The notes under the pieces are model-generated. The model saw nothing but the letters and a program-made list of their open reading frames with translations. It did not search any database and was not told where the DNA came from. A program made the position numbers and the translations under genes. Below are positions 31,700 through 56,809 of a stretch of 64,000 bases of DNA, piece after piece (within the stretch, counting starts at the first letter, position 1; the number at the start of each line of letters is the position of its first letter). This DNA is from Leptasterias polaris (Eukaryota > Echinodermata > Asteroidea > Forcipulatida > Asteriidae): contig JAZGTN010000009.1 of NCBI GenBank assembly GCA_037783415.1, forward strand, positions 10,354,001-10,418,000, given 5' to 3'.

Positions 31700-32384
31700 G
31701 CTATTGGAAAGTGTCCAATCTTATTGTTTTAATTAGGGAATAATAGTGTGATTACCCGATCTACACTGCGTAGTAATGACCAGGGGCTAGGGCTGGCCGC
31801 TGTTCGGCTCAGTTCATTAAAAGCGGCAAGCTCCCAACCAATGCCTATTAACTTTGAAAGTTAAAAGCACCATAAATAGAAAAACTTTTGTTCATGTTTG
31901 GCTTTATGCTTTTCATTGTGTTGTTTCATGCGCGTACCAGCTACCTTAAACTGATACATTGTCTTCGGCTTCACACATACCTGTATGCAAATGCACGCGG
32001 CACACAGCTGTCCCAAATCACAATAACAAAAATATGCACAAAGAAAACTGTTGATTTGATACTGTTCCCGAAAGAATTAACAGAAATCCTTTTTCCCTCA
32101 AACCAATTGTCCTCTTTTTACTTTGTAATTAAAACCTAAAGTTAAGTACAACTCGTCAATGGTTATTGTCACCCCAAAAAGCCACATTTTAAAACACACA
32201 TTATGTGGAAGACTATACAATTTCATGTGATGTACACATACACAGAAAAAATGAGAGTAGGCCTATAAACAACAACAATAAAGTACAGCCACTCATTCCA
32301 ATAACATGTCTGAAGGCATACCTACGAAAGCCCCTTGTTAGCACTAACAGCTTAGATGGAAATCAGCTTTGTTGGTGTAATTCT
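31700..32384. other. Intergenic, nothing recognised
   Basis: AT-rich; an 83-codon frame at 31888-32139 has no recognisable domain. Confidence 0.35.
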
Positions 32385-32388
32385 TTAA

Positions 32389-32772
32389 AGGCACTGGACA
32401 CGTTTGGTAATTACTCAAAATATATATTAGCATAAAAACTTACTTGGTAACGAGCAACGGAGAGCTGTTGATAGTATAAAACATTGTGAGAAACCACTCC
32501 CTCTGAAGTAACGTAGTTTTTCAGAAAGAGGCCGGTAATTTCTCAATTAAATATTTGAATCTGAAAAAGACTTCAGGCCTGAAGCATTTTTCAGGCATGT
32601 GAAAGCACATAAATTTGTGCAACAAGGGTGTTTTTTCTTTCATTATTTTCTTGCAACTTCGATGACCAATTGAGCCCAAATTTCCACAGGTTTGTTTATA
32701 TTTTATGCATATGTTGGGATACACCGAGTGAGAATACTGGTCTTTGACAATTACCAAACGTGTCCAGTGCCT
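32389..32772. mobile_element. MITE family C, complete reference copy
   Basis: Begins AGGCACTGGACACGTTTGG after TTAA (32385-32388). Ends CCAAACGTGTCCAGTGCCT before TTAA (32773-32776). Near-perfect inverted ends with exact TTAA duplications mark a piggyBac-type insertion. Confidence 0.88.
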
Positions 32773-32779
32773 TTAAGGG

Positions 32780-33490
32780 GGTCAAAAACCAACAACCCAC
32801 CCTCAAGCAGGGATTGTTTTGACAGGGATCGAGCGCTCTACATCGATCAACGCCAAATTAAAATGTCATCAGGGATGAGATTTGACGAATGTAAACATTC
32901 AAAAACTGGCTTACTGGCCTGGGTTCCCCCTTATTCTAGACCTACCCCTCAGTTGTTACATTTCAGGAAGGCTTACAGACTCTGTGCATCACCAGAAATA
33001 CAGAACTACAGGTTCGGACACAATGCACAGCTAGTAAAAATGGTATTCTTGAAATACGAAAACAATAATATTTTTACGAAAACAATTCTACTGTCACTCC
33101 TTAGAAAATTGTTCTATAAAGATTTTTGAGAATGACACAAATTTTGTTTTTTTTAATATTTCAAGAATAGCATTTTTAGCAGTGAGTGGATTATCTCTCA
33201 CTCTTTGGTGGTTGCTTTATTTCTTTCAAGAAAATTTGAATGTTCAAACAGATTTTGAGAATCCTGAAATCAGGTAAAGTCCTGAGATTTAACTCACATG
33301 TCTGTGTAGTGTCCAAAATGAGATATTTTAATTGTGTTAAAATGTTTCTATTGTTTATTTTAAAACATTGATATAAATATGTATAGCATCTCATTATGGA
33401 AAAGACAAACTGACTGTTGTGCAATAAATAGCCTGTTATAATGATTCGTGATATTTGGAGTTGGATGAACGATCATGCACACAGAACTCA
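32780..33490. other. Intergenic, nothing recognised
   Basis: The frame continuing through 32692-33129 begins inside the MITE and shows no domain. AT-rich beyond. Confidence 0.35.
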
Positions 33491-33848
33491 AGGCCCAATT
33501 TCACAGAGCTACTTAAGCACTAAAAGTAGCTAAGCACAGCAAAATGACTGGTATCCTGCTCAATGCATTTAGCAATATTCTACTTAAGCAGGGCCCGATT
33601 TCATGGCTCTGCTAATTACCACCGAATTCTGTGATTGCGATCACCATTCTCCACTTACCGAGCAAGCGCCAAATTTCTGCCCTAGCTGTGTAAAGCGTAG
33701 AATGCCTATAGTAACGTGGACTACACAAGCGCACAAGCAAAAATTTCCTGCTAACCCGTGAAATACGCTTGACGTAAGCGCGGAATTCCCTGCTTCCGTA
33801 AGCGCCGATTCTTTGCTTACGGTAAGCAGAGCCATGAAATTGGGCCCA
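33491..33848. mobile_element. Adjacent MITEs: family G fragment then complete family H
   Basis: 33491-33595 is a short family G (GGCCCAATTTCACAGAGCT). 33592-33848 is family H, from GGGCCCGATTTCATGGCTCT to AGAGCCATGAAATTGGGCCC, a long inverted repeat. Confidence 0.75.
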
Positions 33849-33849
33849 G

Positions 33850-34095
33850 TTGTTTCTGATCAGCAGAGTGTGGGTTAAAAGAGACCTGTGTCCTTCAGCA
33901 AGACTCTTTTAACCATACCGCGCGTCCTTCGGAAGGGACGTAAAGCCATAGGTCCCATGTGTTGTGTAATGCACGTAAGTGAACCCACGGCACTTTTCGC
34001 TAAGAGGAGTTTTGCCCCTGTGTTTTCTTGCATGGTTGGTAGCAGATTGCACCAAAGAGAACCTTGTAAACCGTACATGGTGCTATGTCATGTAT
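33850..34095 (+). mobile_element. tRNA-derived SINE body fragment, copy 5
   Basis: Starts at CTGATCAGCAGAGTGTGGGT inside the tRNA head and keeps GTGTTGTGTAATGCACGTAA and CCTTGTAAACCGTACATGG. The A box is missing, so it is a 5'-truncated or internally deleted copy. Confidence 0.65.
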
Positions 34096-34685
34096 GTAAA
34101 TGAATTGGGTCTTATATTCATTGTTCTCCCAACAAAAAGCTGTACCAAAGTGATGCTAATCAACTCTCTACAAAAAACACCCCACAACGAAAGTTCTCCC
34201 ATTGGTTTACTAGTTAAAAACCCACCCCTGATTGGTCAATCCATTTAACCAATCAAAACCCAACTCTATCATATGCCTCATTGTGATTGGTTGTCAACAA
34301 CACTGGTGGATCCGCCGGATCCATATAAATGCTTCACGGCGAACACAGCCGTTTACATCAAAAAACCTGCTCATCCCATTACCACCAATGAGAGCTACAA
34401 TTACCATTGCATATTAGTTATCTATGAATTAAAATAGACTTGCCCGAGTCCCCCCACAATTTGTGCATGCAAATGTGCCCCAGAATCACAAAATATGCAG
34501 AGTATAAATTTGCATTTGATCATTTAGTTGATAAAATGAAATATAGCTCTTCGTACCTTGCAGAACAAACCAATGAACGCTTAGGAAAACTGTGTATGAA
34601 GTGCTATATGAATGTTAATCAATATTATTATTATGAAATATTTGATAGAGATATATCTGTTACATTAACTTTGATTTGAAGCAGG

Positions 34686-34800
34686 TTGCAGAGAGGGGTG
34701 GGGGTTGCAGAGAGGGGTGGGGGTTGCAAGAGGGGTGGGGGTTGCAAGGGGGGTGGGGTTGCAAGGGGGTGGGGGTTGCAAGGGGGGTGGGGGTACAGAG
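34686..34800 (+). repeat. GGTTGCAAGGGGGGTGGGG minisatellite, about 17-20 bp units
   Basis: About six units of GTTGCAGAGAGGGGTGGG or GTTGCAAGGGGGGTGGGG. The G-rich strand could form quadruplexes. Flanking 34100-34685 holds no gene. Confidence 0.85.
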
Positions 34801-34869
34801 ATAAGCTATTTTGGGATTGGGGCAGATACTTTTATGACAAGAATTATGGGGCGGTCAGGATGAGGCAAC

Positions 34870-34985
34870 TGGGGCACAATTTCATACAGCTGTCTCGCAT
34901 AGAAATTATCTTAGTAATAAATCATGCCTAGGGTTACCAGCCAAAATGCTATGAGACTGCCCATGACAGGATACCTGCCGCGATT
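34870..34985 (+). mobile_element. MITE family G, decayed fragment
   Basis: GGGGCACAATTTCATACAGC and GGTTACCAGCCAAAATGC match family G in part. Confidence 0.45.
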
Positions 34986-35157
34986 TGATTAGTGAATAAA
35001 TATTGGTATTATTTGATTATAGTGAATGAACTATCTCAGAAATACTTTCTGCATAAATGTTTAATGGCCCCCACATTTTGACCCTATGGCAGAGTCTTTC
35101 TCACAGGCTAAATGTCAACACAAAACACAGAAGTTCTTTAGAGTAACAGAATCAGTC

Positions 35158-35577
35158 AGGGCCCGATATCATGGCTCTGCTTACCGCCCAATTCTGCGCT
35201 TGTGATCACCATTCTTTACCTACGGCAAGTGCAGAATAATTTCTGTGCTAGCTGTGTAAGCGAAGAATGAGAGTACGCGCGCACACGCACAAGCAAAACA
35301 AAACTGTTAATCTGTGAAAAATGCTTGACAAAAAAGCGGAACTCCCGGATTCTTTGTGTAAGGTAACCTTAGCCATGAACTTGGGCCATGGGCACAATTT
35401 CACATAGGGGCAGATAACAAATTGCTTAACAATTTGCTGCTTAGCAGAAACGAGCAGGATACCACTCACAAATTGTACATGTGACATGGTAGTTTAGCTG
35501 GTAACCTTATTGTGGTAAGCATAATTTTGTTGTGCTTAGCTACTTTTTGTGCTTAAGCAGCTCTATGAAATTGGGCC
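35158..35577. mobile_element. Family H fragment followed by family G copy
   Basis: 35158-35392 starts GGGCCCGATATCATGGCTCT (family H). 35390-35577 is family G, ending AGCAGCTCTATGAAATTGGG. They abut, repeating the arrangement seen at 33.5 kb. Confidence 0.7.
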
Positions 35578-35789
35578 AAAGTGGGAAAGGAGTAAAAAAC
35601 AGGAACGAGACAAAGAGGGCAGCAGAGAGAAATTGGCTGGTCTAACCACAAAGAAGGTGAAATATTTTGTAATTAACAGCTTGATGGAACTGCACTCAGC
35701 TTCTTAAAAACTCTTCCATAAAGAAGTAATATCCCTAAGCTACAAAACTTGACTAAAACCCGATTAAATTTTTGGATGAACAAAGTCAA

Positions 35790-35864
35790 ACTGGCAAGAG
35801 CGGGGTTTGAACCCGCGACCTCTGTATAAACTTGCCAGCTCTCTACCAACTGAGCAATTAGCTC
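35790..35864 (-). pseudogene. tRNA-like remnant (Lys-type), not a functional tRNA
   Basis: The minus strand reads GCTCAGTTGGTAGAGAGC (a D arm with paired stem) and GCGGGTTCAAACCCCGC (a paired T arm with B box). The anticodon stem and acceptor ends do not pair, so it is a tRNA-derived SINE or pseudo-tRNA. Confidence 0.65.
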
Positions 35865-35939
35865 TAATGTAGGAATTTTGGTGCTAGATATGTGGTATGG
35901 TGTACCCCTCCCCCCTCCTATGGATAGTTCCCAGTAGAC

Positions 35940-36118
35940 GCCATCTTTACGGGCAAATCGCATTTTGGCTTGCAGGCGCGTCAAGCGCTCAAATTATTAA
36001 CGCAGCCGCGTCGTTCACTAACCAATCATGCAATGAGTTTTGTGAAATGTGCGCGTGCTGCACGCCGTTCTCACGCGTAACGCATGACTGTGTGTTCCAA
36101 ATTGCCCGTAAAGATGGC
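35940..36118. mobile_element. CpG-rich MITE with 17-bp perfect inverted ends
   Basis: GCCATCTTTACGGGCAA (35940-35956) and TTGCCCGTAAAGATGGC (36102-36118). The interior has CGCGTCAAGCGCTC and CTCACGCGTAACGC, forming further inverted pairs. Confidence 0.8.
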
Positions 36119-36353
36119 CGATTTACGTCATATTGCAACCTATCTATTGCGTCTTTATTGTGTTCTGGAAATCTCAGGAATTCTTTATAGGATTTTAGGG
36201 GGTATATATACTTCTGTACAGGAGGAAGTGAGCAGCATGTAAGCTAATATTGGACTCATTTATCAATTTAAAAGAAATGTCGATACCTTTTTGGAAACGA
36301 TTACAGTGCAGCAAAATAGCTTTCGATGTCATCAAGACATCATCATTCAGCGT

Positions 36354-36899
36354 AGTAATAATAATCATAACAATATATGGATTTATAAAGCGCATATTCT
36401 AAAATTACATTACTCATGGCACTACAGCACTAATGAAAATAGATACAATGATTAAAATTTAAACATTGTGACAAATCAAAGCTAAGAAACTAGACACAGT
36501 GTGCTTTTGTAAAGAGCAGTCTTCAGTTCTGTTGGGAAAGTTTGCAGAGAAACAATGTTCCGGATTGAGTCGGGTAGTTTATTCCAGAGAACAGATCCAA
36601 TGTGTAAAAAGGCCCGGTCACCATAGCGTACTGTCCTGGACTTTGGCACAACTAGGAACTAGTGAGGAGTTAGAACGAAGCGAGTAGTTGCCCTGTTTTA
36701 TCATGAGCAAGTCCTTGATGTAGTAGTCAGGTACTACTAGGTCATGAAGTGATTTGTAAACTAAAGCCAATATCTTAAAATCAATCCTCTTTCGGACTGG
36801 AAGCCAGTGGAGGGACATGAGACCGTCAACAAGAGGAAAAGAGTGTGTTAAAGTATGGGAACATTTTTTGGGGGACACCCTCTGCCACACAACCGGCAT
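36354..36899 (-). pseudogene. 5'-truncated LINE 3' end with a frameshift
   Basis: On the minus strand the text SLHWLPVRKRIDFKILALVY and KSLHDLVVPDYYIKDLL is the classic C-terminal RT region of CR1/L2-like elements. A frameshift near 36615 separates it from the following DRAFLHIGSVLWNKLPDSIR. The 3' end has TGCGCTTTATAAATCC and a TTATTATTA tail, like the SINEs here. Confidence 0.8.
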
Positions 36900-36904
36900 G
36901 GTAT

Positions 36905-36968
36905 TAGGGGTAGAGCGCCGGTACGTTAATCTGGAGGTTATAGGTTAGAGTCCCACTCAGGTCAATTT
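36905..36968 (+). pseudogene. tRNA-like sequence
   Basis: GGGGTAGAGCGCCGGTACG and the B-box-like GGTTAGAGTCCCACT suggest a tRNA-derived repeat head. No full cloverleaf. Confidence 0.4.
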
Positions 36969-36974
36969 TTCTTT

Positions 36975-38300
36975 GGTCAACCCAAAAGGATTTAAAAGTT
37001 ACCAAATCAGTTTCCCTTGTGATTAAAACCCCGAGTTGCCGACAAATGCGTTACCATGTAAACAGACACAATGAGACACAAAGAAACCGACCAATCAGAA
37101 GGCTGCCACGTAAGTTACTCGTTGGTTGGCCTATTTTTATTCATTTATATCTATTTCCATGGCAACTAAATTACATGGAAATGGTCAATTTCCATCGCAA
37201 CTTGGTTGCTTTGGACACTGACAATATCCAACGAACCATCTACATGTGTGTGTACTTGTTTTGTATTTTTTACATTCAAACCGGGACTTTAAACAAAAAA
37301 AGACAATAAGTCTTTGCTAAATATGACAATAGGGGGGGAACAATAGGAGTCCTCGGTTGACATCAAAACAAGTGAGTGGGTGTGTGCTTGGAATATTTAT
37401 ATCAATTATGGATTTACAAACTGGATAAATAATTATCAATAAAACAAGTGACCCGCAACTCAGACTCTCTTCTTATACAAAAATAGGAAAAAAGTCTGGG
37501 TTGGAAAGGGGGGGGGGAGAAAAAAAACGAGGGAAAAAAACCAGAAGTAGCGAAACATGACACATACATGGAGACGACTCACATTAGGGTTAAGATTTAT
37601 AAAAAACAAAAGAATAATTTACACTTTCTAATAATTAAAGATCAACTAAAAAATAACCCATTCACTGTACAAATTTACAAACCATTTATGAAATACTGAA
37701 TATTGTTTTATAATAGTGCTACAGAGATCAGGTGATTCGTCATTAAACCATACAATCGTTTTTAAACAGACCAGAAGGCGGGTTTATTGGTAAATCACTT
37801 CTTTTAAAAATTTGTTGCTTTCTCTCTACATATTATTGACGTCAGACCCCTGGGCTCAAATTCATGAAGGAATTTCCTAACAGAAATCGTGCTCCGTGAG
37901 ACGTAGACAAGAACCAACCACTAGTATTAATTATATCAAATTTCTGTACAGCAAAAAGATTGAGCGGGCATTTGTGGCTACCGAACAAAGGTTTTAATGA
38001 CGTTGGTATCAATATTGGCTGGTAAATATGGCCAAAGATAACGAGCAAAATAATCATAAAAATAAAATTCAACTTTTCAGGCATGCAACTGCAGTTTGTC
38101 AAAAGAGAGGAAAGGCCGAGGCACAGTAAGCTTCTTCTTTTTTTACCGTGAAATTTAGTTTTCAACAGCACAGCTGAGAAATCGAACAAAAACATTTGCT
38201 GAAAAAGTTGCATGCCTGTTTCAGGTTCATTCCAACTTACATATTTCAAAGAGCTGGTTCGCTCAATTTTTGGGACTTAAGTTTATTTTGCAGGCAACCT
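36975..38300. other. Intergenic, nothing recognised
   Basis: G and A runs near 37508-37540. Minus-strand frame 37842-38249 (135 codons) has no domain and overlaps no acceptable splice structure. Confidence 0.35.
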
Positions 38301-38301
38301 G

Positions 38302-38534
38302 GACCAATTTCATAGAGCTGCTTAACGGCAAATGTTGTGCTTACTGTTAATTTCCATTTTATAGCACAGCAAACCGTAGGCATGAGAAAAGGCATGCTAA
38401 CCTATCAGTGCTTACCGCTAGCAAGTGACTGATGTGACAATGCAAATCCAAGGTGACCTGTGAAATCTGCTATTAGTAAGCATGTGAATGTGCTTACCAG
38501 CTTACCGCTAATCAGTGCAATGAAATTGGCCCCC
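38302..38534. mobile_element. MITE related to family G
   Basis: CCAATTTCATAGAGCTGCTT to GTGCAATGAAATTGGCCCC, inverted ends with a different interior (GCTTACCGCTAGCAAGTG). Confidence 0.6.
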
Positions 38535-38539
38535 CGTTC

Positions 38540-39609
38540 AAAAACCTCACTTAATATACAACCGCATCAAACTGGTTGCCTGCGCATCATCGCTTAGCAA
38601 GAAATACCACTCAACAAAACTCACTGCCAGTTTACTTTGAACTTTGACCTCAGGTGCTTCTATGCTAGCTTGTGTAACCACGGAGATACAAAAATGCAGA
38701 CACAGAATTTTTTTCTCAAGTATTGAGGTCCTTTAACAAAGTAATAACAGCTTAAAACAAAAGGAAATCGATTTTATTTTTTTACAAACTGACTGATACT
38801 GGTACACTTAATAATCTCATTAAAAAATTACAGAAAGAAAAAAATCAGTTTAAAAAATCGCCCTTTTCCTGATATAATTATGCGCTATTGTTTCACTCCA
38901 GGGGCTCCAAAATTATCACAGGATAAAAATCGATAGCTTTTTTAAAATTTCAAAAACTTATCCAGATTTTTGTTCAGTGTAAATATCCCCAAATCTGGCT
39001 TGCAGTTTAAAAAATTCCTCAGACACGAGACAAAAAAAGTGTAAATAAAATGTGATTTAAAAAAAACACAATAACACACAAAACTAAACAGTGACCTAAA
39101 TCTATCAAACTGGGTGGGTGTTTTTTTTAATATCATCCAATCCCTGTTTGTGCTTGTTTCCATCGAGGAATATTATTGGATAAAAAGATTCTACTCTCAC
39201 AAACATGTTTGAAATAAACCAATAATCTTTCTCATTTGTTTAACTGGAGTGAGATTTCAGGGGCAAGATATTCACGTTGATGTTAAGTTCTAAATTCAGT
39301 GGAGTCAAAATAACATGTTGGCCGTCAATAAAGTATTTCAAGAGAAGAATTCCCATGCATTGAAAAGATGATCTGAATCATTTTTATCTGACATTAAAAC
39401 ATCTTTAAAACAATACCACAGTAACAAAAACAAAAGCACCAGAGTTATTAAATAAAACAAAACCGTGATTGTTAAGTCCCCCGACTGCTACTCACAAATC
39501 CCCACAAATAGAAAATCGCACTACAAGGCACCAGTCCATATACACACAAGAGCCTCACTTTCAAGTACCATTGGCCTTTTTCGAAATTGTGGTGTTAGCT
39601 TTAGGCTCC
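38540..39609. other. Intergenic, AT-rich, nothing recognised
   Basis: Long A and T runs and no supported reading frame on either strand. Confidence 0.35.
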
Positions 39610-39803
39610 AGGAGCCAATTTAATGGAGCTGCTTAAAAATTAATATTGCTTAACACATTTTAGCTAAGCAAAAATTTGCAGGAAACCAGCCACAAGAGGT
39701 ACATGTGTAAATGGTATATGTACGCTGGCGGGTAACTATATTCTGGTTAGCAAAATGGTTTCATGCTTAGTAACTTTAAGCAGCTCTATGAAATTGGGCC
39801 AAG
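39610..39803 (+). mobile_element. MITE family G
   Basis: GGAGCCAATTTAATGGAGCT to AAGCAGCTCTATGAAATTGG with ACTATATTCTGG-type interior. Confidence 0.7.
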
Positions 39804-39867
39804 GTTGGGCTCTGGTGTTGTTACTCTTTCTGTTTGGGATGTCAAACAGGCAGACGGTGCCTCAGCT

Positions 39868-40012
39868 AGAGCTGGAACCGAAGCCAGAACCAAAGCCGGA
39901 ACCGAAGCCAGATTCAAAGCAGGAACCAAAGCCAGATTCAAAGCAGGAACCAAAGCCAGAACAAAAGACGGAATGAAAGCCGCAACCAAAACCAGAGCCA
40001 AAGCTGAAGTAT
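39868..40012 (+). repeat. GAACCGAAGCCA minisatellite
   Basis: 6-bp-based units (GAACCAAAGCCA, GATTCAAAGCAG) keep three frames open and would read EPKPEPKPDSKQ on the plus strand. It follows a MITE directly and has no gene structure. Confidence 0.75.
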
Positions 40013-40019
40013 AAGTCGA

Positions 40020-42084
40020 GATTATACAAAGTGCCATAGACTGTGCATTTTAAAACTAACATGACCCCCATCTTACTGCAAGCTGTTCTGTCCAGTCTGC
40101 ATACAACTGGTAAGCAATGTTGCTTACCATAGATAAATCTTGCAGGAGAAAAAAAACATAAGAGCTACCATTCAAAATGCCAGGTTGACTTAAAATGTTG
40201 ACAGGTACCACAGTTATAATTTGCCAAGTAGATGTTAAGTATTCTGCGTAATGTCTTTGTGAGTTTGAGCCTGTTTTTGTGCTCTCGTCTTGTAAGATCG
40301 AGTCAATTTTGATTACCCAACTGTATAAAATGAAAAATTAAATATATGAGGTGGCTTCACGATCTACAATGAGTTTAATTTTTTTTTACCCGGTTTGACT
40401 GTTTTGAATCAACAATGCCCCGTTCAGCTTCCAAGATAAACAATTGCACTGCTCATTTCTTCCACTTTGATACATTTCTATTATTATTATATATATTTTT
40501 TTTTTACATTCCAGCACATTCTGCCGTTTGGCTAAAGGGACTTTCATCCGATGACATTTACAAATGAAACGTTCTGGAGAATGTCAACAGCTACAACGTA
40601 AAAAACACTGAAGAAAACAAACAGATCCTTGGTGAAACACAGTAATACAGTGAACAATACTAAAAACTGGTATCTTTGTTTATATTTACAACTCCGTTAT
40701 CTAATTTGTTTTTCTTTCTATTTGACACAGGCTTGTTTGTATTGGGGTAAAAATTTATGGAAGATTTGTATGGGAACAAACTAGAATGCATTTTTTCTTC
40801 TTCTCCTGAATCCTTGAATTCACTCAGAACATCGAGGGACTCCAATTTGTAATGTTTAGGTACAAACATAAATCATAACTTAATTTTTAGAAAAGGTAAA
40901 AACTCTGCCTGAAATTGCAATAGAAAAAAAAAAAAAAAAAAAAAAAAAACACTTCTCAGAATGATTAGAAAGTGTTTTGGCAAAAGAGACGTAAGAGACA
41001 GTGAAGGGCGTAAGAGACAAGAACTGTCTTCACATTTCAGGACCAACTGTGACAAATGAAAAGCATATTGCTCTTATATTCACCAGCAAGATGGATAAAC
41101 AAGCCTTCTTGAATTGGATTGTTCCAAACTTTGACGCCTTCCATAGCTAAGACACAAAGCTTTGATGGCTAACAAGACTCCCAGGCCTAAAATTTCATCT
41201 CCGAGAGGGAAAGACCATTTTCATTTTGCAAATGGCACTTCCACTAGAAAACCTTTGTAGGGGCATCAAGGCCAAGACCAGGCAGGGCAACAGAGGCCGT
41301 GGCGTCCGTGTAGTTCCAGGCCTGGACTCTAGAATTACACAGGCTTTCATCCCTGCACAAAATGTTTCAGCAATGATTGTGCCCCCCCTTCCCCCCCCCC
41401 CCCAAAAAAAAGAGAAGAATACGAAGCAGCAGTGCTCAAGTAAAAAAATCATCGCTAACCAGTGTCAGAGAAGGGTTCTCTACAAGATGTGTTTAAAACT
41501 GAGGGGGAATTCTGGAATTCGGGAATTGCTGAAATGAAAAAAAGATCCTCGGAATGTTTTTTTCACTTGATGTTTAAATTTGGTTTTACAGCATTTTCAA
41601 TGTTTGTTTTTTTTAATGATGTTTTAAAAAGTCAACTCCTGCCCCCCAAACTTTTGATAAGCTGTTTTTGTTTTTGCGTACCAGCCTGCTCTTTACGCGT
41701 ATCGGCCCGATTGTCTAGCTTGTGCCTGGGGGAACTCTGTTCATATGTACCAACAATAATCGGCAGGCACAAAAGCTTTCTGTTTGAATAAGTGAAATTG
41801 TTTCCCTCCTTTTTCCCAACACATCAAAGCTACGATTTCAATTTTGTTTTCTTCAGCATACACAGTTTTAGTTTTAAAGAATGGTATATTTTTGTATAGA
41901 GTAGAGCAATCAACATTTAAAGCTAGCCAAATTAGAGTTAATAATTATCTCCATTGTTACATCTTTCTGAATACTGTAGCTTTCAGCCCATTCTACTGCA
42001 ATAACGATTCCATAAGTTTAGTTTGAGAATAAAATAATTATCTTATTTTGACCATCCAAGCATGTTTACAAAAACAACAATTTT
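40020..42084. other. Region 3' of GSK3, no gene seen
   Basis: Contains a run of about 28 A (40923-40950), a poly-C run (about 41391-41403) and a dispersed repeat near 41255-41330. The left part of this stretch could be GSK3 3' UTR if a distal poly(A) site is used. Confidence 0.35.
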
Positions 42085-42094
42085 TTTATTTATT
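42085..42094 (-). terminator. GSK3: Candidate GSK3 poly(A) signal
   Basis: Two overlapping AATAAA hexamers on the minus strand, about 840 bp after the stop codon. I noticed no consensus hexamer closer to the stop. Confidence 0.35.
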
Positions 42095-42933
42095 ATCACG
42101 TCTAGGCCCGACAGAGTTTTCACCGAGTATTTACAATTGTTCTTCAATTCTTGGAGGATTTGTCCTCTGTCTGAACGTCATCTCCTGGGATTCTGTAAAC
42201 ATTTGACACTGTTTGGTGTTTTGGGGAACAGGGAAAGAGGGGTTTTGAATATATACCAGCTGCCCAGTGCTTTTTTATAAGGTCATGATTTAAAAAAAGA
42301 TTGAGTTTGGAAGTTTTTTCTGACCATTTCTCAATCTATAATGAAGACGCTTTTTCATTTGGTGCTCCAATGATATGAGAGCGAACAAAAAACCAACCTT
42401 GACACCGACGTTCTCTAAACAGTCGTACCTGAACATTTATCACTCTAGAACGATTCTACAATGGCATGAAGAAAAAAGGACTGTACCATTGCATCAATAC
42501 ATGTAGGTAGGGCTGGTTCTTCTCCATTGGTGTCGCTCTTGTTCTAGTCTGGTGCCTTCTACATTTGTAACAACCGAACACGGTGTCGTTCTTGAAAGCC
42601 TTTCCGTTCCTCGACAGGCCTACACATAAGACCAAGTTCCATCATCACCCGAGATTATGGAAAGTAGAGAAGCCTTCTTGAGAATGACTGAAGACGCCAA
42701 ATCAGATGGGCAGGTAGCGATCAGAAAATGAGTCCCGGAACTGCGCCTGGACTAAATCAAGCCATGATGGGAAACGGCTGGACAAACTGACGCACAGTTG
42801 TTTTCACATTATTCTATCCTTCTCAGGCCAGGGTTGCCGACTTGCGACTGAAAATTCACTTACATGTGTACCTTTTTGTGAGTGGATTTTGATTTTTGGA
42901 CTGATTTTGTGTTTTCTCTTTTCTCGGTTTAAA

Positions 42934-56127
<13,194 letters not shown>

Positions 56128-56229
56128 CTGATTGGGAATGAGACACAGATAAGAATTTATAAAGGTGATTTGGCATTGTGAGAAAGTCGGACAACACCGA
56201 TGGGTTGACCAAGTAATGACTTTGCCCAT

Positions 56230-56640
56230 TTAGGAAAGAAAGAAGTAACTGTTAGTGAAGATTGTTACGAAGTTTTCTTAGAATGACAACAAACAAGATA
56301 GGCAGCTTCGCGAATTGACAAAAACACTCCGGACAAAAGCACAACATGTTTCCCATGTTACTTTCTACCTTTGCTTTGCCTTTTTTATAAGAACCACTTC
56401 AACAAGAAAACAGAATACAACAATCACGCTCAAAAGGTGATAGCCAGCCCACACTTTTGTGTTTACAAAAATCACATTTACATTAGTGTGTACCTATTTT
56501 TAAAAGTAGATAAAGAAAGCAAAGCTTTACAATTTTTTTCTCGTTTCGCTTTATGTACAAAACCAATGGGGACGTCGCTAAAAAATTAAGTCCAAACAAT
56601 GGAATAACAAACAGAATTCCTTGATTTACAAGTTCACATT
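56230..56640. other. GSK3 upstream intron, no exon recognised
   Basis: No frame encoding the conserved GSK3 N-terminus was found on the minus strand here or to the right edge. Confidence 0.35.
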
Positions 56641-56644
56641 GGCT

Positions 56645-56800
56645 TACGGAAGGTTCCTTGTGGTCTTTTACACAATGGAACAATAGACCCCAGAACATTT
56701 TTCTTTGTTCAACTTGGACCCCATAGAGGAATTTTTAAGAAAATGGAGTAAACAACAATAGCAGGACGCCCCACAAACCTGATCCATAAGGTTGTGTGTA
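56645..56800 (-). repeat. Inverted single copy of the 169-bp repeat of MRPL37 intron 3
   Basis: GGCTTACGGAAGGTTCC, GTCTTTTACACAATGGAACA and CCCCACAAACCTGAT are the complement of the 22770-23205 unit. Confidence 0.7.
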
Positions 56801-56809
56801 TGCATCATG

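Noticed and set aside
34686..34931. Gly-rich ORF
   Set aside because: Pure translation of a G-rich minisatellite.
35790..35864. Functional tRNA gene
   Set aside because: D and T arms pair, but the anticodon and acceptor stems do not.
35673..35984. 103-codon minus-strand ORF
   Set aside because: Its centre is a tRNA-like sequence and its start lies in a MITE. Such text recurs wherever tRNA-derived repeats are translated.
39755..40014. EPKPEPKP repeat protein
   Set aside because: Three plus-strand and two minus-strand frames are all open across a 6-bp-based minisatellite, so the open frame is not evidence of coding.
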